Shown here: positions 25,900 to 33,717 of the stretch, in pieces
How positions within the stretch are numbered: position 1 is the first letter of the stretch
Layout: every line of letters begins with the position of its first letter
NCBI GenBank assembly: GCA_900472175.1
Contig: UCHD01000010.1
Location: 62,001-126,000 of the forward strand
Source of the DNA: Hyphomicrobiales bacterium
GTDB taxonomy: Bacteria > Pseudomonadota > Alphaproteobacteria > Rhizobiales > Rhizobiaceae
Length of the DNA: 64,000 nucleotides
Direction: 5' to 3'
Translations under genes and position numbers: made by a program
Notes under the pieces: model-generated
The model's input: the letters and a program-made list of their open reading frames with translations, nothing else
What the model was told of the DNA's origin: nothing
The model's database searches: none

Positions 25900-27579
25900 A
25901 TGACCAGCATCCAGACGAATATTGGCGCAACACAAGCCCTGCAGGCGCTACGCGGGGTCAACGCGACCATGGCCGCAACACAGAACCAAGTCAGTTCCGG
26001 TCTGAGGATCGAGGTCGCCGCAGATAATGCCGCCTATTGGGCAATTTCGACTTCCATGCGCTCCGACAATCTGGCGATCTCGACGGTCACCGACGCCCTT
26101 GGTCTTGGTGCCGCTCTTGTGGATGTTGCCTATAGCGGCATGTCCTCCACCATCGATGTCCTGAACGAGGTGAAGGCCAAGCTTGTCGCCGCCAAAGAGG
26201 ATGGCATCGATAAGGCGAAAATCCAGTCGGAACTGGAGCAACTGAAGCAGCAGGCTTTGGGCATTGCGACCTCTGCCAGCTTCAATGGCGTCAACTGGCT
26301 GAGCACGGGTGAAAGCGACCTAACGTTCTTGCCGTCAATACCGATCAGCTTTCCCGCCGCCATCACGCGCTCGGCATTGGGAGGTATGGAGGTGGGCATG
26401 CTGAACCTCGACGTCATCGGTCTCAGTCTGTTCAATATCGGTGGTGGCGGACTGCTGCAGGCCGATGTCCGTGGAATCGGCGGTATCGCCGGATTGCGAA
26501 GTGTCAACGGCGCAACCGGGTTTGGGCTGCGTGGCCGGGAATCCTACACCTTCGCTCCTGTCACGCTTTCAGCCTCAGACACGATAACCTTCGACATCAC
26601 CGTCGATGCTGGTTCCCATTCCTCGGGTGCGACCTATAGCGTCGTTGTCGACAAGGCGCTGGTCGATAGCCGCCTCGGCACAACGGATGGCGTGGTCGGC
26701 AATCGAGCGCAGATGGCCGATATCCTGAACCAAGCCATGCTGAACGCTGGCGTGACCGGTGTCAGTATCGGACCAGAGGCAGGCAACCGGCTGGTATTCA
26801 CCTCGCTCGAAACCAGCGGATCGCTTGACGCAGATATCGATATATCCAACCTTGTATCGTCTTTACCGGGCTCGGCGGCCGGTGGTCTGGAGAATGCCCC
26901 GTTCTTAGATATCAGCGGTGGCTATGCCTCACTGAACATGAGCGACGGTTCGTCGTTCTTCCAACTTCATCGCGACGTGGCATTTTCCTTCGATCTGACC
27001 GTGATGGGCGGAATACCGAAAACCATCACCATCGACCGCGCCATGGTAGATGCCGTCCTCGGTACCAGTGATGGCATCGTCAATGCCGGGCCGGATTTCG
27101 CGGCGGTGCTCAATCATGCACTCAGCGGAACCGGCATAACGGCGACGGGCTCCGGTATTGGTGTCGATCTGACCCTTGACCAGACCGTGTTCCCAACGGC
27201 TGGCCACCGGTCGCAGTTCCAGATTACCAACGTCACCGACAATATCGGCCCGACCCCGGATTTCGACCTACTTGATATCGACATCACTGCAACGGGACAC
27301 AGCATCGACGATTACCTTTATGGCGTCGAAACCATGCTCGGCAAGGCGATTGATGCAGCGGCCGCCCTCGGCGCGTTTAGTCGGCGGATCGAACTGCAAG
27401 GGGCCTTCACGAGAGCGCTGCACAGCACCATCGACAAGGGGGTGGGTCGGTTGGTCGATGCTGACATGAACGAAGCATCGACCCGGTTGCGGGCACTGGA
27501 AACCCAGCAGCAGCTATCGCTGCAGGCGCTCCAGATCGCAAACACAAATCCGCAGCAGCTGCTTCAGCTGTTTTCATGA
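25900..27579 (+). CDS. Orphan flagellin with enlarged, internally duplicated central domain
   Basis: A 559-residue flagellin. The N-terminal D0/D1 region is typical of rhizobia (TQNQVSSGLRIEVAADNAAY, with the DNAAYW motif) and so is the C-terminus (GVGRLVDADMNEASTRLRAL, ending ALQIANTNPQQLLQLFS). The middle, which would face outward on the filament, is longer than in usual rhizobial flagellins and contains two related units, about residues 216-315 and 353-450: LVDSRLGTTDGVVGNRAQMA versus MVDAVLGTSDGIVNAGPDFA. No other flagellar gene lies nearby. The start (ATG 25900, or TTG one codon earlier) has no clear ribosome binding site, which suggests weak or conditional translation. A GGCGGCATGATGCCGCC hairpin lies about 105 bases upstream. 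Confidence 0.85.
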   Translation: MTSIQTNIGATQALQALRGVNATMAATQNQVSSGLRIEVAADNAAYWAISTSMRSDNLAISTVTDALGLGAALVDVAYSGMSSTIDVLNEVKAKLVAAKEDGIDKAKIQSELEQLKQQALGIATSASFNGVNWLSTGESDLTFLPSIPISFPAAITRSALGGMEVGMLNLDVIGLSLFNIGGGGLLQADVRGIGGIAGLRSVNGATGFGLRGRESYTFAPVTLSASDTITFDITVDAGSHSSGATYSVVVDKALVDSRLGTTDGVVGNRAQMADILNQAMLNAGVTGVSIGPEAGNRLVFTSLETSGSLDADIDISNLVSSLPGSAAGGLENAPFLDISGGYASLNMSDGSSFFQLHRDVAFSFDLTVMGGIPKTITIDRAMVDAVLGTSDGIVNAGPDFAAVLNHALSGTGITATGSGIGVDLTLDQTVFPTAGHRSQFQITNVTDNIGPTPDFDLLDIDITATGHSIDDYLYGVETMLGKAIDAAAALGAFSRRIELQGAFTRALHSTIDKGVGRLVDADMNEASTRLRALETQQQLSLQALQIANTNPQQLLQLFS

Positions 27580-27612
27580 GGCCGTTCGATATCTGGCTGC
27601 GCGGATCCTGGG

Positions 27613-27873
27613 TTAAGCAAGTGGGTATATAGGAGCTACAAGGGTCATCGTCCCGTCGAGGACACGAGCATAGTGTGGCGTCGCGTCAGAGTAGGTCTTT
27701 CGAAGCCTTGTGCAGCGGTAGTCAGCCTCGGTCATGTCATCCTCCAAGCCGATCCACTCACCACCGGCGATCTCCGGGCGGACATCACCGGTCTTCATGA
27801 ATACAAGGTAGAACCCATTATTGGGGTAGAAAAGCAATCTGGTTGCTTCGGCCGGTGTAATCTCAAACTGCAT
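27613..27873 (-). CDS. Hypothetical protein, 86 aa
   Basis: An unrecognised 86-residue protein (MQFEITPAEATRLLFYPNNG at its start). AGGG lies about 8 bases before the ATG. It is convergent with the flagellin gene and ends 33 bases after it. The composition is that of a small soluble protein without membrane segments; a WIGLEDDMTEADYRC segment is acidic. Function unknown. Confidence 0.45.
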   Translation of the reverse strand: MQFEITPAEATRLLFYPNNGFYLVFMKTGDVRPEIAGGEWIGLEDDMTEADYRCTRLRKTYSDATPHYARVLDGTMTLVAPIYPLA

Positions 27874-27929
27874 AGGAAAGCCCTACTTTCAGATTTTCGT
27901 TGCGATGCTCGGATTTGATATGTCGGAAC

Positions 27930-28418
27930 TTAGAACTGTGCATTCGCAATCGCCTCCAAAGTGGGTTTGAACTGCTCAATGATTCGCACCACGTCGCTAT
28001 GGCGGTCCGCAGCGTGAAAGCCCGATGTTTGAACGGCTTTGAAATGTTTCGCGAATTCCGCGAAGAGTGCATATTCGAGGGCAAGAACCCCATAACGGAT
28101 GTCGTCCGAGCATTGTATCTCTGCAGCCCAAACTAGGCTCCAAGGACGGTTCTCGACGGTCCAATTGCCTTGGCCGACTTTGGAGGCGTGAAGCTTCAGA
28201 CGCTTCACAAGTCGTGTGTTTTCACTGTTGATCCCCACTGAGCCCACACGATAGAAGTTTTTGTTCATATCAGACTGAACAACATAGATTCCGAAACGAG
28301 TATCTTTACTCACGGAATCCCAGTCTGCAGGGGTGCGGTGGATAATTTGGGCCACGGTGTTCGACTCCGAAAATTTGCCGGCTCTGAGATGCCGTTGATC
28401 GGCACTTATCGTGGCCAC
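27930..28418 (-). CDS. Hypothetical protein with weak GIY-YIG-like pattern
   Basis: A 162-residue protein. The central part reads FGIYVVQSDMNKNFYRVGSV, then NTRLVKRLKLHASK and a Trp-rich WSLVWAAEI strand. The order GIY, (Y)xxG, R...H matches the layout of the GIY-YIG nuclease fold, but YIG is replaced by RVG and no catalytic Glu was placed, so this may be an inactive or divergent member, or a chance resemblance. It lies upstream of the 86-residue gene on the same strand and could be co-transcribed with it. Confidence 0.4.
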   Translation of the reverse strand: MATISADQRHLRAGKFSESNTVAQIIHRTPADWDSVSKDTRFGIYVVQSDMNKNFYRVGSVGINSENTRLVKRLKLHASKVGQGNWTVENRPWSLVWAAEIQCSDDIRYGVLALEYALFAEFAKHFKAVQTSGFHAADRHSDVVRIIEQFKPTLEAIANAQF

Positions 28419-28492
28419 GGCCTATCAGCGCCGGTCTAACAAACGGTCACTGGATTAGGATAACGAAAGCTCAATCGCCACATACGTCGCCT

Positions 28493-29089
28493 TCACGGCG
28501 GCTTCGTTATCACCAAAAAGGGCTCGGCGTCGCTCGATGCCGCGGTCTTCATGCCGTTGCTATCATAAAGTGCAAGCCGCTGATCTGCCGTGCCGGTCAA
28601 CACCGACCAATGGGATACCCATTGATTATTGATATCGAGAATGACAGCGCTTGCCGCTTGTTCCGACGCCTCGGCAAACCAAGCGGACCGGCCATGAACC
28701 TCCTCGGAATTCCTGGGATAGGGCCGATCCGACAAAAGGCTTTTCGGCGCCATCAGCTTGAATTCGCATCCGTGCTTGCCGTGAAACCGCACGGCCTTCT
28801 TGCAGAGGTGTTTCAGCTCCGAGTGGGTCAAGCCATCGCCGATGAAGCTGGTGTCGCCGCGCCGGTCCGTGGCTTTCGCAATCAGGTGCATGAACAGGCG
28901 CTTGGTGGGGAAGTAGCGCAACGGCTCGTCGCGAGCGGCATGAGTGAATGCGTTGATGATCGCATAGATGCCGCAAAGGGCGTCGAGATTTCCCTGACGG
29001 CGCGGGCGCGTTGGACGATTGCCAATCCGTTCTACGTCGATAGCGCCGCCGTCTTCGAGCTGAAGTGCGGCCTTCGGCGCGGGCGGCAT
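28493..29089 (-). CDS. Papain/C39-like cysteine protease fold protein
   Basis: A 198-residue protein. GNLDALCGIYAIINAFTHAA has the oxyanion Q/N-x(4-6)-C-G-x-Y-A pattern of C39/papain-like proteases, with the nucleophile Cys about residue 40. SHWSVLTG offers the catalytic His and ALYDSNG the Asn/Asp, in the correct order. No signal peptide is seen, so a cytoplasmic substrate is expected. Its ATG overlaps the stop of the upstream DUF3768 frame by one base (TGATG) with GAGGAAT before it, so the two are translationally coupled. The substrate is unknown; the partner gene is broken. Confidence 0.55.
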   Translation of the reverse strand: MPPAPKAALQLEDGGAIDVERIGNRPTRPRRQGNLDALCGIYAIINAFTHAARDEPLRYFPTKRLFMHLIAKATDRRGDTSFIGDGLTHSELKHLCKKAVRFHGKHGCEFKLMAPKSLLSDRPYPRNSEEVHGRSAWFAEASEQAASAVILDINNQWVSHWSVLTGTADQRLALYDSNGMKTAASSDAEPFLVITKPP

Positions 29090-29437
29090 CAATATTCCTC
29101 AGCCAGCATTACAGTCAGTACCCGGACTGTCTGTGTGGCGTCGGCAGGGTCGGTGGAATGGGCTGACAGGGTCAGGTCGTAATAATCGATCTTGAACATG
29201 ACCGTGAGGTCATCGATCTCCACCATGTGGGTCATTGTCCGTGGTGAAGGCGTCGAACTCCCGAATAGCGCTGACGATCTTGGTACGTGTGTCATCGTCC
29301 AAGGCTGCTATGCCGCTGGTCATGACCACACGACCGCCGGCTCCCTGAATGCGCAGCCTGTCGTTCAGGATCTGGATGTTTTGTCTGGCGGTGAGCTTTG
29401 TAGCGGCGGCGGCAGGGGGTGAAACTCTATTGCCCAT
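29089..29437 (-). pseudogene. DUF3768 protein, disrupted by a small deletion/frameshift
   Basis: Two overlapping frames together spell one DUF3768 protein. The first (29437-29210) has LNDRLRIQGAGGRVVMTSGI and IREFDAFTTDNDPHG, then stops. The second, in another frame, carries DDLTVMFKIDYYDLTLSAHS and ends RVLTVMLAEEY. In intact members DNDPHGEHDFG runs on into the xxWKIDYYD part in one frame; here the EHDFG-like stretch is missing and the frame is shifted near 29225. The family is common in rhizobial plasmids and islands and has no known function. The frameshift would have to be confirmed from reads. Confidence 0.6.
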
Positions 29438-29589
29438 GGTGTTTTCCAATCATACTTCGTCCTCGCCCTCCGACGATGTTCACTTCCATGATGATGAGGG
29501 GGGACTGCGGGTTTCGCGCGGTCATCAACGATGACTGTCACAACCGGCGACCGCGCGTTCCGGCCATGAAGCGAGGCTTCGGAAGCGGG

Positions 29590-30198
29590 CTACATCATTC
29601 GCACCAGTCGCCGCTGACTGTCGGCGTCCCCGTCAATGTAGGCTTGAGTGGTTTCGATGGAGCGATGCCCGGCCAGCTGCTGCACGTCGCGCAGCGAACC
29701 TCCGGCCTTGTGCACCAGCCTTGCCGCCCGCGTAACGAAGGTGCGACGGCCCGAATGCGACGAACAGCCCTCAAGGCCAGCCTCACGGCAGGTGGCGGCA
29801 AACCAGTTGACGATGGCCTTGGGCTTCATCGGCTGGGCCGGGGCGTTGTCATAGGTGCCCCGGCGCTCGCTTGCCACCACGGGGCCGCTATGGCGGTTTG
29901 CGGGCGTGAGCCGCTTGAGGGCGACCAGCGCCGCCCGCAGCTCGGGGTGAACGGGCACGCGCCGCGCCATGCCATACTTGACGACCCGGCCAGGCAGTTC
30001 GATCAGCCGCCCGACCCGGCCACGCCCATCCGTGACCATCGACCAGTCGAGGCGAGCAATCTCCGATGCTCGCAAACCAGCGCGGATGCTGAGCAGCACG
30101 ATAACCTTGTTGCGATGAGGATGTCGGGAATTGCTCGCGGCCTTCAATAGCCGCCGGGTATCGGGTTCGGACAGGGTCTTAGCTTGACCGCCGGGCAT
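29590..30198 (-). CDS. Small tyrosine recombinase (catalytic domain only)
   Basis: A 202-residue protein consisting of little more than the catalytic domain of tyrosine recombinases: AGLRASEIARLDW (first Arg), SHSGRRTFVT (HxxR), LAGHRSIETTQAYID (His and the nucleophile Tyr). All four landmark positions are present, so it may be active, but there is no N-terminal arm or core-binding domain. Such short integrases are common in rhizobial plasmids and islands and act on dimer resolution or cassette-like exchange. No ribosome binding site stands out at 30198. It may serve the island now that the P4-type integrase is broken, or be a separate passenger. Confidence 0.8.
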   Translation of the reverse strand: MPGGQAKTLSEPDTRRLLKAASNSRHPHRNKVIVLLSIRAGLRASEIARLDWSMVTDGRGRVGRLIELPGRVVKYGMARRVPVHPELRAALVALKRLTPANRHSGPVVASERRGTYDNAPAQPMKPKAIVNWFAATCREAGLEGCSSHSGRRTFVTRAARLVHKAGGSLRDVQQLAGHRSIETTQAYIDGDADSQRRLVRMM

Positions 30199-30299
30199 AG
30201 GTGGCAGCCAGAGCTGAAATGCAACTTAACATGCCATAATGCTATCAGGAGTTGCGTCGATTGTCAACTCGCATCCCCGATTGGGAGCCCTTCGTGCAC

Positions 30300-32225
30300 T
30301 TAACTGGCAGCGAACGTCACAACAGCCTCTGCCATGCGAACGAGGCTCGGCGGGGTAGCGCCCAACGTGTGGAGCTCCTGCAGGTGGTGGCCGATGTGAA
30401 TGGAGTTCTTTCCGTATTTTCCCTCCGGTTTGCCAAGGGCGTCAGTCGCCTTGCCGAAGGCAACATCCCATAAGCCAGTATTCACCTCTCCCCTCAAGGT
30501 GTCTCCAAGGTTCGTGGCCCATTGAATATAGGTCCCTCCCCAAACTGGATTATTTGGGAACGGCTCATCGTGCTTGCCGCCCAAAAGTTTAAGCAGAGCC
30601 GTGTTCTCAGCCTCATGCATGGGTCTGTATTTGCCGTTCGTGACATTACTGTCGCCATCGAAGATTACGAATGCCGGAATGGCGAATTCCTGAGCAATAG
30701 CCAGTGCCTCTGGAATATGGTTTTTCCCATTACAGGCAATCATCTGACAACCGTAGCGCCTCAATTCACTCCACTTACCTGTCAGCATAAGCTGCGTGGT
30801 GATATATGCGATATCTTCGAGCCCTTCGACCAACACCAGCTTGTTCGCGAAAAACATCTCGTTCATGTGAGGTTGAAGAGCTTGTTGTAAACGTGCAGCT
30901 TGCGCTTGTGGGGGGTCAATCTTTTTCCCGGTCGCTGTTCCCAATACTCCTGCTATCCTGTCGAAGCTCGTGCGGGACACTGTAGATCGCTTCTGAGCAC
31001 GATCCTGCCGTATCATGCGAACATGCTCGAAATAGTGCCCGGTCACAAAGTATGGACTATGCGTTGTTACAGCGACCTGAGCATTTGCCTCTGCCAACGT
31101 TTGGAGAACGCTGGCTAAGTGGCGCGCTTGCGGCGGATGCTGATAGAGTTCTGGCTCTTCGCATCCTAGGATTAGCAAAGGCGCACCAGCATCGTCGGCC
31201 GTCACCAATTCCTGCAATAGCGCTAGAAGATATGACCTCTGTAGGCCATGCCCAAACCTCACCAGCTCACCTTCAAAAGAACCTTCCCCAGCGAAGAGCT
31301 TAGCTATTGGCTCCATAACCTGTACGGACTTATTGAGCTCTTCAGTCCACTCGAGTCGAGCGGTGGCATTTGGGTGCGCCCACTGACCAAGCCGGATAGT
31401 CAAGCTTCTTGAGATGTCGTCCAGTCCCGCCTGCTGGGCGGCTAGGATTTTGCGATAGTCTGCAAGAGTATCCTCACGCAGCTTTGATATTTCTTCATCA
31501 AACTTAACCTTCGCGCGAACAGTCCGCGCTAGGATTTTCCCCAGCGCAGTGTTTTTCGCCTCGATACCCTCTTTTGTCGCATCCTTTACGGCGGGCACAT
31601 AGACCCATTGCACGTGCTGAGCCAGTCGATTTGAGCCCTTACTGAAGCCGTAAAATTGGTCTTCGCTCGGGATGAGAACGCACTTATCTACATTGCTCCC
31701 CTCATACTCAACTAGCGCGGTCCTCTTGGCGTCTTTCGATGTTGCCTTTGGAATATCTGGATAAATTCCCTGGAGGCGCTCATATTCAACATTGAGATCG
31801 GCAGCGGCGGCGCCGTCGCCCGCCAGCTTAAAGAAGTCTCGAAAGTCCTCCATCCCAAGCCGCTGGCCGAACTGCTTCACCGTCGCTGACCGCCGGTCTG
31901 CGTCCCACGTTGCACTTGCGGTGATTACAAGTTTATCGTGCCGGAAGTACTCTCGAAACGTCGTCTTTTCCACATCATTCAAATCGGAAAAGGTGACTGT
32001 GATCACTATCGGGGTGTCGATTTTCCTGTTGTGGAAGTCCTGCTCGTCAAGATCACTAACGTTCGTCAACGAATTCTCGGTCTCGCGGAAGAAAATGTTA
32101 AGCGCGCAAAGGACCGTGGATTTTCCAGCCCCGTTAGGTCCCACCAGCGATGTGTAACGGTCAAGTTCAACGAAGCAGTCGTCAAATGATCGAAAGTTCT
32201 GAATTCTGACGGACGCGATGCGCAT
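30300..32225 (-). CDS. OLD-family ATP-dependent nuclease (ABC-type ATPase plus TOPRIM)
   Basis: A 641-residue protein. The N-terminus is an SMC/ABC-like ATPase (VRIQNFRSFDDC, Walker A LVGPNGAGKSTVL, later signature-like FGHGLQRSYLLALLQEL and Walker B LLILGCEEPELYQHP, then VAVTTHSPYF). The C-terminal part is a TOPRIM domain (LVLVEGLEDIAYI with the acidic residue, and FVIFDGDSN). This is the architecture of OLD nucleases, including the GajA subunit of Gabija, but no GajB-type helicase gene is next to it, so it fits a stand-alone OLD protein. AGAGGAG precedes the ATG. A role in phage defence or in element competition is likely from the family; it is not shown here. Confidence 0.85.
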   Translation of the reverse strand: MRIASVRIQNFRSFDDCFVELDRYTSLVGPNGAGKSTVLCALNIFFRETENSLTNVSDLDEQDFHNRKIDTPIVITVTFSDLNDVEKTTFREYFRHDKLVITASATWDADRRSATVKQFGQRLGMEDFRDFFKLAGDGAAAADLNVEYERLQGIYPDIPKATSKDAKRTALVEYEGSNVDKCVLIPSEDQFYGFSKGSNRLAQHVQWVYVPAVKDATKEGIEAKNTALGKILARTVRAKVKFDEEISKLREDTLADYRKILAAQQAGLDDISRSLTIRLGQWAHPNATARLEWTEELNKSVQVMEPIAKLFAGEGSFEGELVRFGHGLQRSYLLALLQELVTADDAGAPLLILGCEEPELYQHPPQARHLASVLQTLAEANAQVAVTTHSPYFVTGHYFEHVRMIRQDRAQKRSTVSRTSFDRIAGVLGTATGKKIDPPQAQAARLQQALQPHMNEMFFANKLVLVEGLEDIAYITTQLMLTGKWSELRRYGCQMIACNGKNHIPEALAIAQEFAIPAFVIFDGDSNVTNGKYRPMHEAENTALLKLLGGKHDEPFPNNPVWGGTYIQWATNLGDTLRGEVNTGLWDVAFGKATDALGKPEGKYGKNSIHIGHHLQELHTLGATPPSLVRMAEAVVTFAAS

Positions 32226-32558
32226 GCTGGTTGCTCCTCTTGATTTAACAACTCAAACACGAAGGGATGCTGCAGTCAACGAACCAATTCCCGTGGCATC
32301 ACTCAGATCGCGCTCTGTCCGCAAGGGCATCGTTGCGGTGGTTTAGAGGTTGGGGGCTGCCTGACCCAAGTGGAGGAGTAAAGCGCGGCTGCGCCGCTGC
32401 CGGCTAACCATGTCCGGCCGGAATTGCTCGGAGAATGTGACGTGAGTTAGCGGGCAGAGGATAACTCATGTCCCGGGAGTTCCCATATTCGCGCTTACTA
32501 TGTGCTTACTAGCAGATCCTGCGCGATCTAAAACATAATGGTATCTATTTGAAATTGT
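32226..32558. other. Right-end non-coding region of the island
   Basis: 333 bases between the OLD-family gene and the tRNA. It includes the second 18-bp subterminal repeat (32493-32510). No gene is seen. It also holds the promoter region of the OLD-family gene. Confidence 0.55.
32493..32510. repeat. Subterminal repeat, right copy
   Basis: GCTTACTATGTGCTTACT, identical to 10029-10046 and in the same orientation, 49 bp inside the right attachment repeat. Confidence 0.7.
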
Positions 32559-32634
32559 TGGTGCCGCTTGCAGGACTCGAACCTGCGACCCCATCATTAC
32601 GAATGATGTGCTCTACCACCTGAGCTAAAGCGGC
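32559..32634 (-). tRNA. tRNA-Thr (anticodon CGU); right attachment site of the island
   Basis: A 76-base gene including encoded CCA. Acceptor strands GCCGCTT / AAGCGGC, D arm with AGCTCAGGTGGTAGAGC, anticodon loop TTCGTAA (anticodon CGT in DNA, reading ACG threonine codons), T arm with GGTTCGAGTCC. Its 3' 47 bases are repeated at the left island end, so insertion kept the gene intact. Confidence 0.96.
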
Positions 32635-32757
32635 CAGCATGCGTTGCGCGATGCCGCGAAACGATGTGTGATGGGCTGATACCTGCAAACGGACGGGATT
32701 TCAAGCCATCAGTTTTGAGAACAGGAAAAAAGCGCCGGACAACCGGATCGGCGCCTT

Positions 32758-33717
32758 CTAGAGCGCCAATTTTTGTCTTGCCGCTGCATATTCCAGGGCC
32801 AGCCGGTCGACGAGATTGGCGGTGGGAGCGATCTCTTTGACTGCGCCGATGCCCTGGCCGCAGCCCCAGATGTCTTTCCAGGCCTTGGCGCCGGACGTGG
32901 CCGTCTCGAAATCCATCTTGGAAGGATCTGCTTCCGGCAGATGCTCGGGGTCCATGCCGGCGGCGGCAATCGACGGCTTGAGATAGTTGCCGTGAATGCC
33001 GGTAAAGAAGTTGGAATAGACGATGTCACCGGCGCTGCTGTCGACGATCATCTGCTTGTAAGCGTCGCTGGCGCGCGCCTCGGTCGTGGCGATGAACGGC
33101 GAGCCGATATAGGCCATGTCGGCACCCATCGCCTGCGCCGCGAGCACCGCGCCGCCGGTCGATATCGCGCCGGACAAAAGCAGTGGCCCGTCAAACCAGG
33201 TGCGGATCTCCTGAATGAGGGCAAAGGGCGAGAGCGTGCCTGCATGGCCGCCGGCACCGGCCGCAACCGCGATCAGTCCGTCGGCGCCCTTGCGGATGGC
33301 CGAGTTGGCGTGGCGATTGTTGATCACGTCATGCAGCACGATGCCACCATAGGAATGGATGGCCGCATTGACTTCCGGCACAGCACCAAGCGAGGAAATG
33401 ACGATCGGCACCTTGTATTTGACGCAGAGCATCAGGTCGTGCTCGAGCCGTTTGTTGGATTTGTGGACGATCTGATTGACCGCGAAAGGGGCTGCCGGTT
33501 TTCCGGGGTTGCGGGAATTGTAAGCGCCGAGATCCTCGGTAATCTCGGCGAGCCACTCATCCAGCTGTGCCTCCGGGCGCGCGTTCAAAGCCGGGAAAGA
33601 GCCGACGACACCAGCCTTGCACTGGGCAAGCGTCAGCGCCGGATGCGAGATGATGAAGAGCGGCGCTGCAACGACCGGCAGGCGCGTCGTGCCGTTAAGA
33701 ATGGCTGGCAAGGACAA
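32758..33717 (-). CDS. Nitronate monooxygenase (FMN-dependent)
   Basis: A 319-residue TIM-barrel flavoprotein of the nitronate monooxygenase / 2-nitropropane dioxygenase family, which oxidises toxic alkyl nitronates. The family mark is AVAAGAGGHAGTLSPFAL with the catalytic His, and the N-terminal PVVAAPLFIISHPAL fits the flavin-site strand. A related activity on other substrates cannot be excluded. An ACGTTTACG-containing element at 33739-33759 lies just upstream and resembles the fadD operator. It is the first core gene to the right of the island. Confidence 0.87.
   Translation of the reverse strand: MSLPAILNGTTRLPVVAAPLFIISHPALTLAQCKAGVVGSFPALNARPEAQLDEWLAEITEDLGAYNSRNPGKPAAPFAVNQIVHKSNKRLEHDLMLCVKYKVPIVISSLGAVPEVNAAIHSYGGIVLHDVINNRHANSAIRKGADGLIAVAAGAGGHAGTLSPFALIQEIRTWFDGPLLLSGAISTGGAVLAAQAMGADMAYIGSPFIATTEARASDAYKQMIVDSSAGDIVYSNFFTGIHGNYLKPSIAAAGMDPEHLPEADPSKMDFETATSGAKAWKDIWGCGQGIGAVKEIAPTANLVDRLALEYAAARQKLAL

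Larger units (their letters stand above)
9864..32605. mobile_element. Genomic island integrated at tRNA-Thr(CGU), about 22.7 kb
   Basis: The region is bounded by 47-bp direct repeats and contains an integrase relic next to the left repeat, an excisionase-like protein, a possible Rep-like protein and a DUF927 ATPase, plus cargo: two giant nuclease-NTPases, an OLD-family nuclease, an orphan flagellin and several unknown genes. Outside both repeats the genes are ordinary chromosomal ones. The integrase lacks its catalytic half, so self-mobility is probably lost. The small recombinase at 29590-30198 could belong to a nested element. Confidence 0.88.

Noticed and set aside
29089..29437. Two separate small genes of 75 and 48 codons
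   Set aside because: Together they match one DUF3768 protein, so a frameshifted single gene explains them better.
30300..32225. Gabija defence system
   Set aside because: Only the GajA-like architecture is present; the needed UvrD-like GajB gene is missing on both sides.
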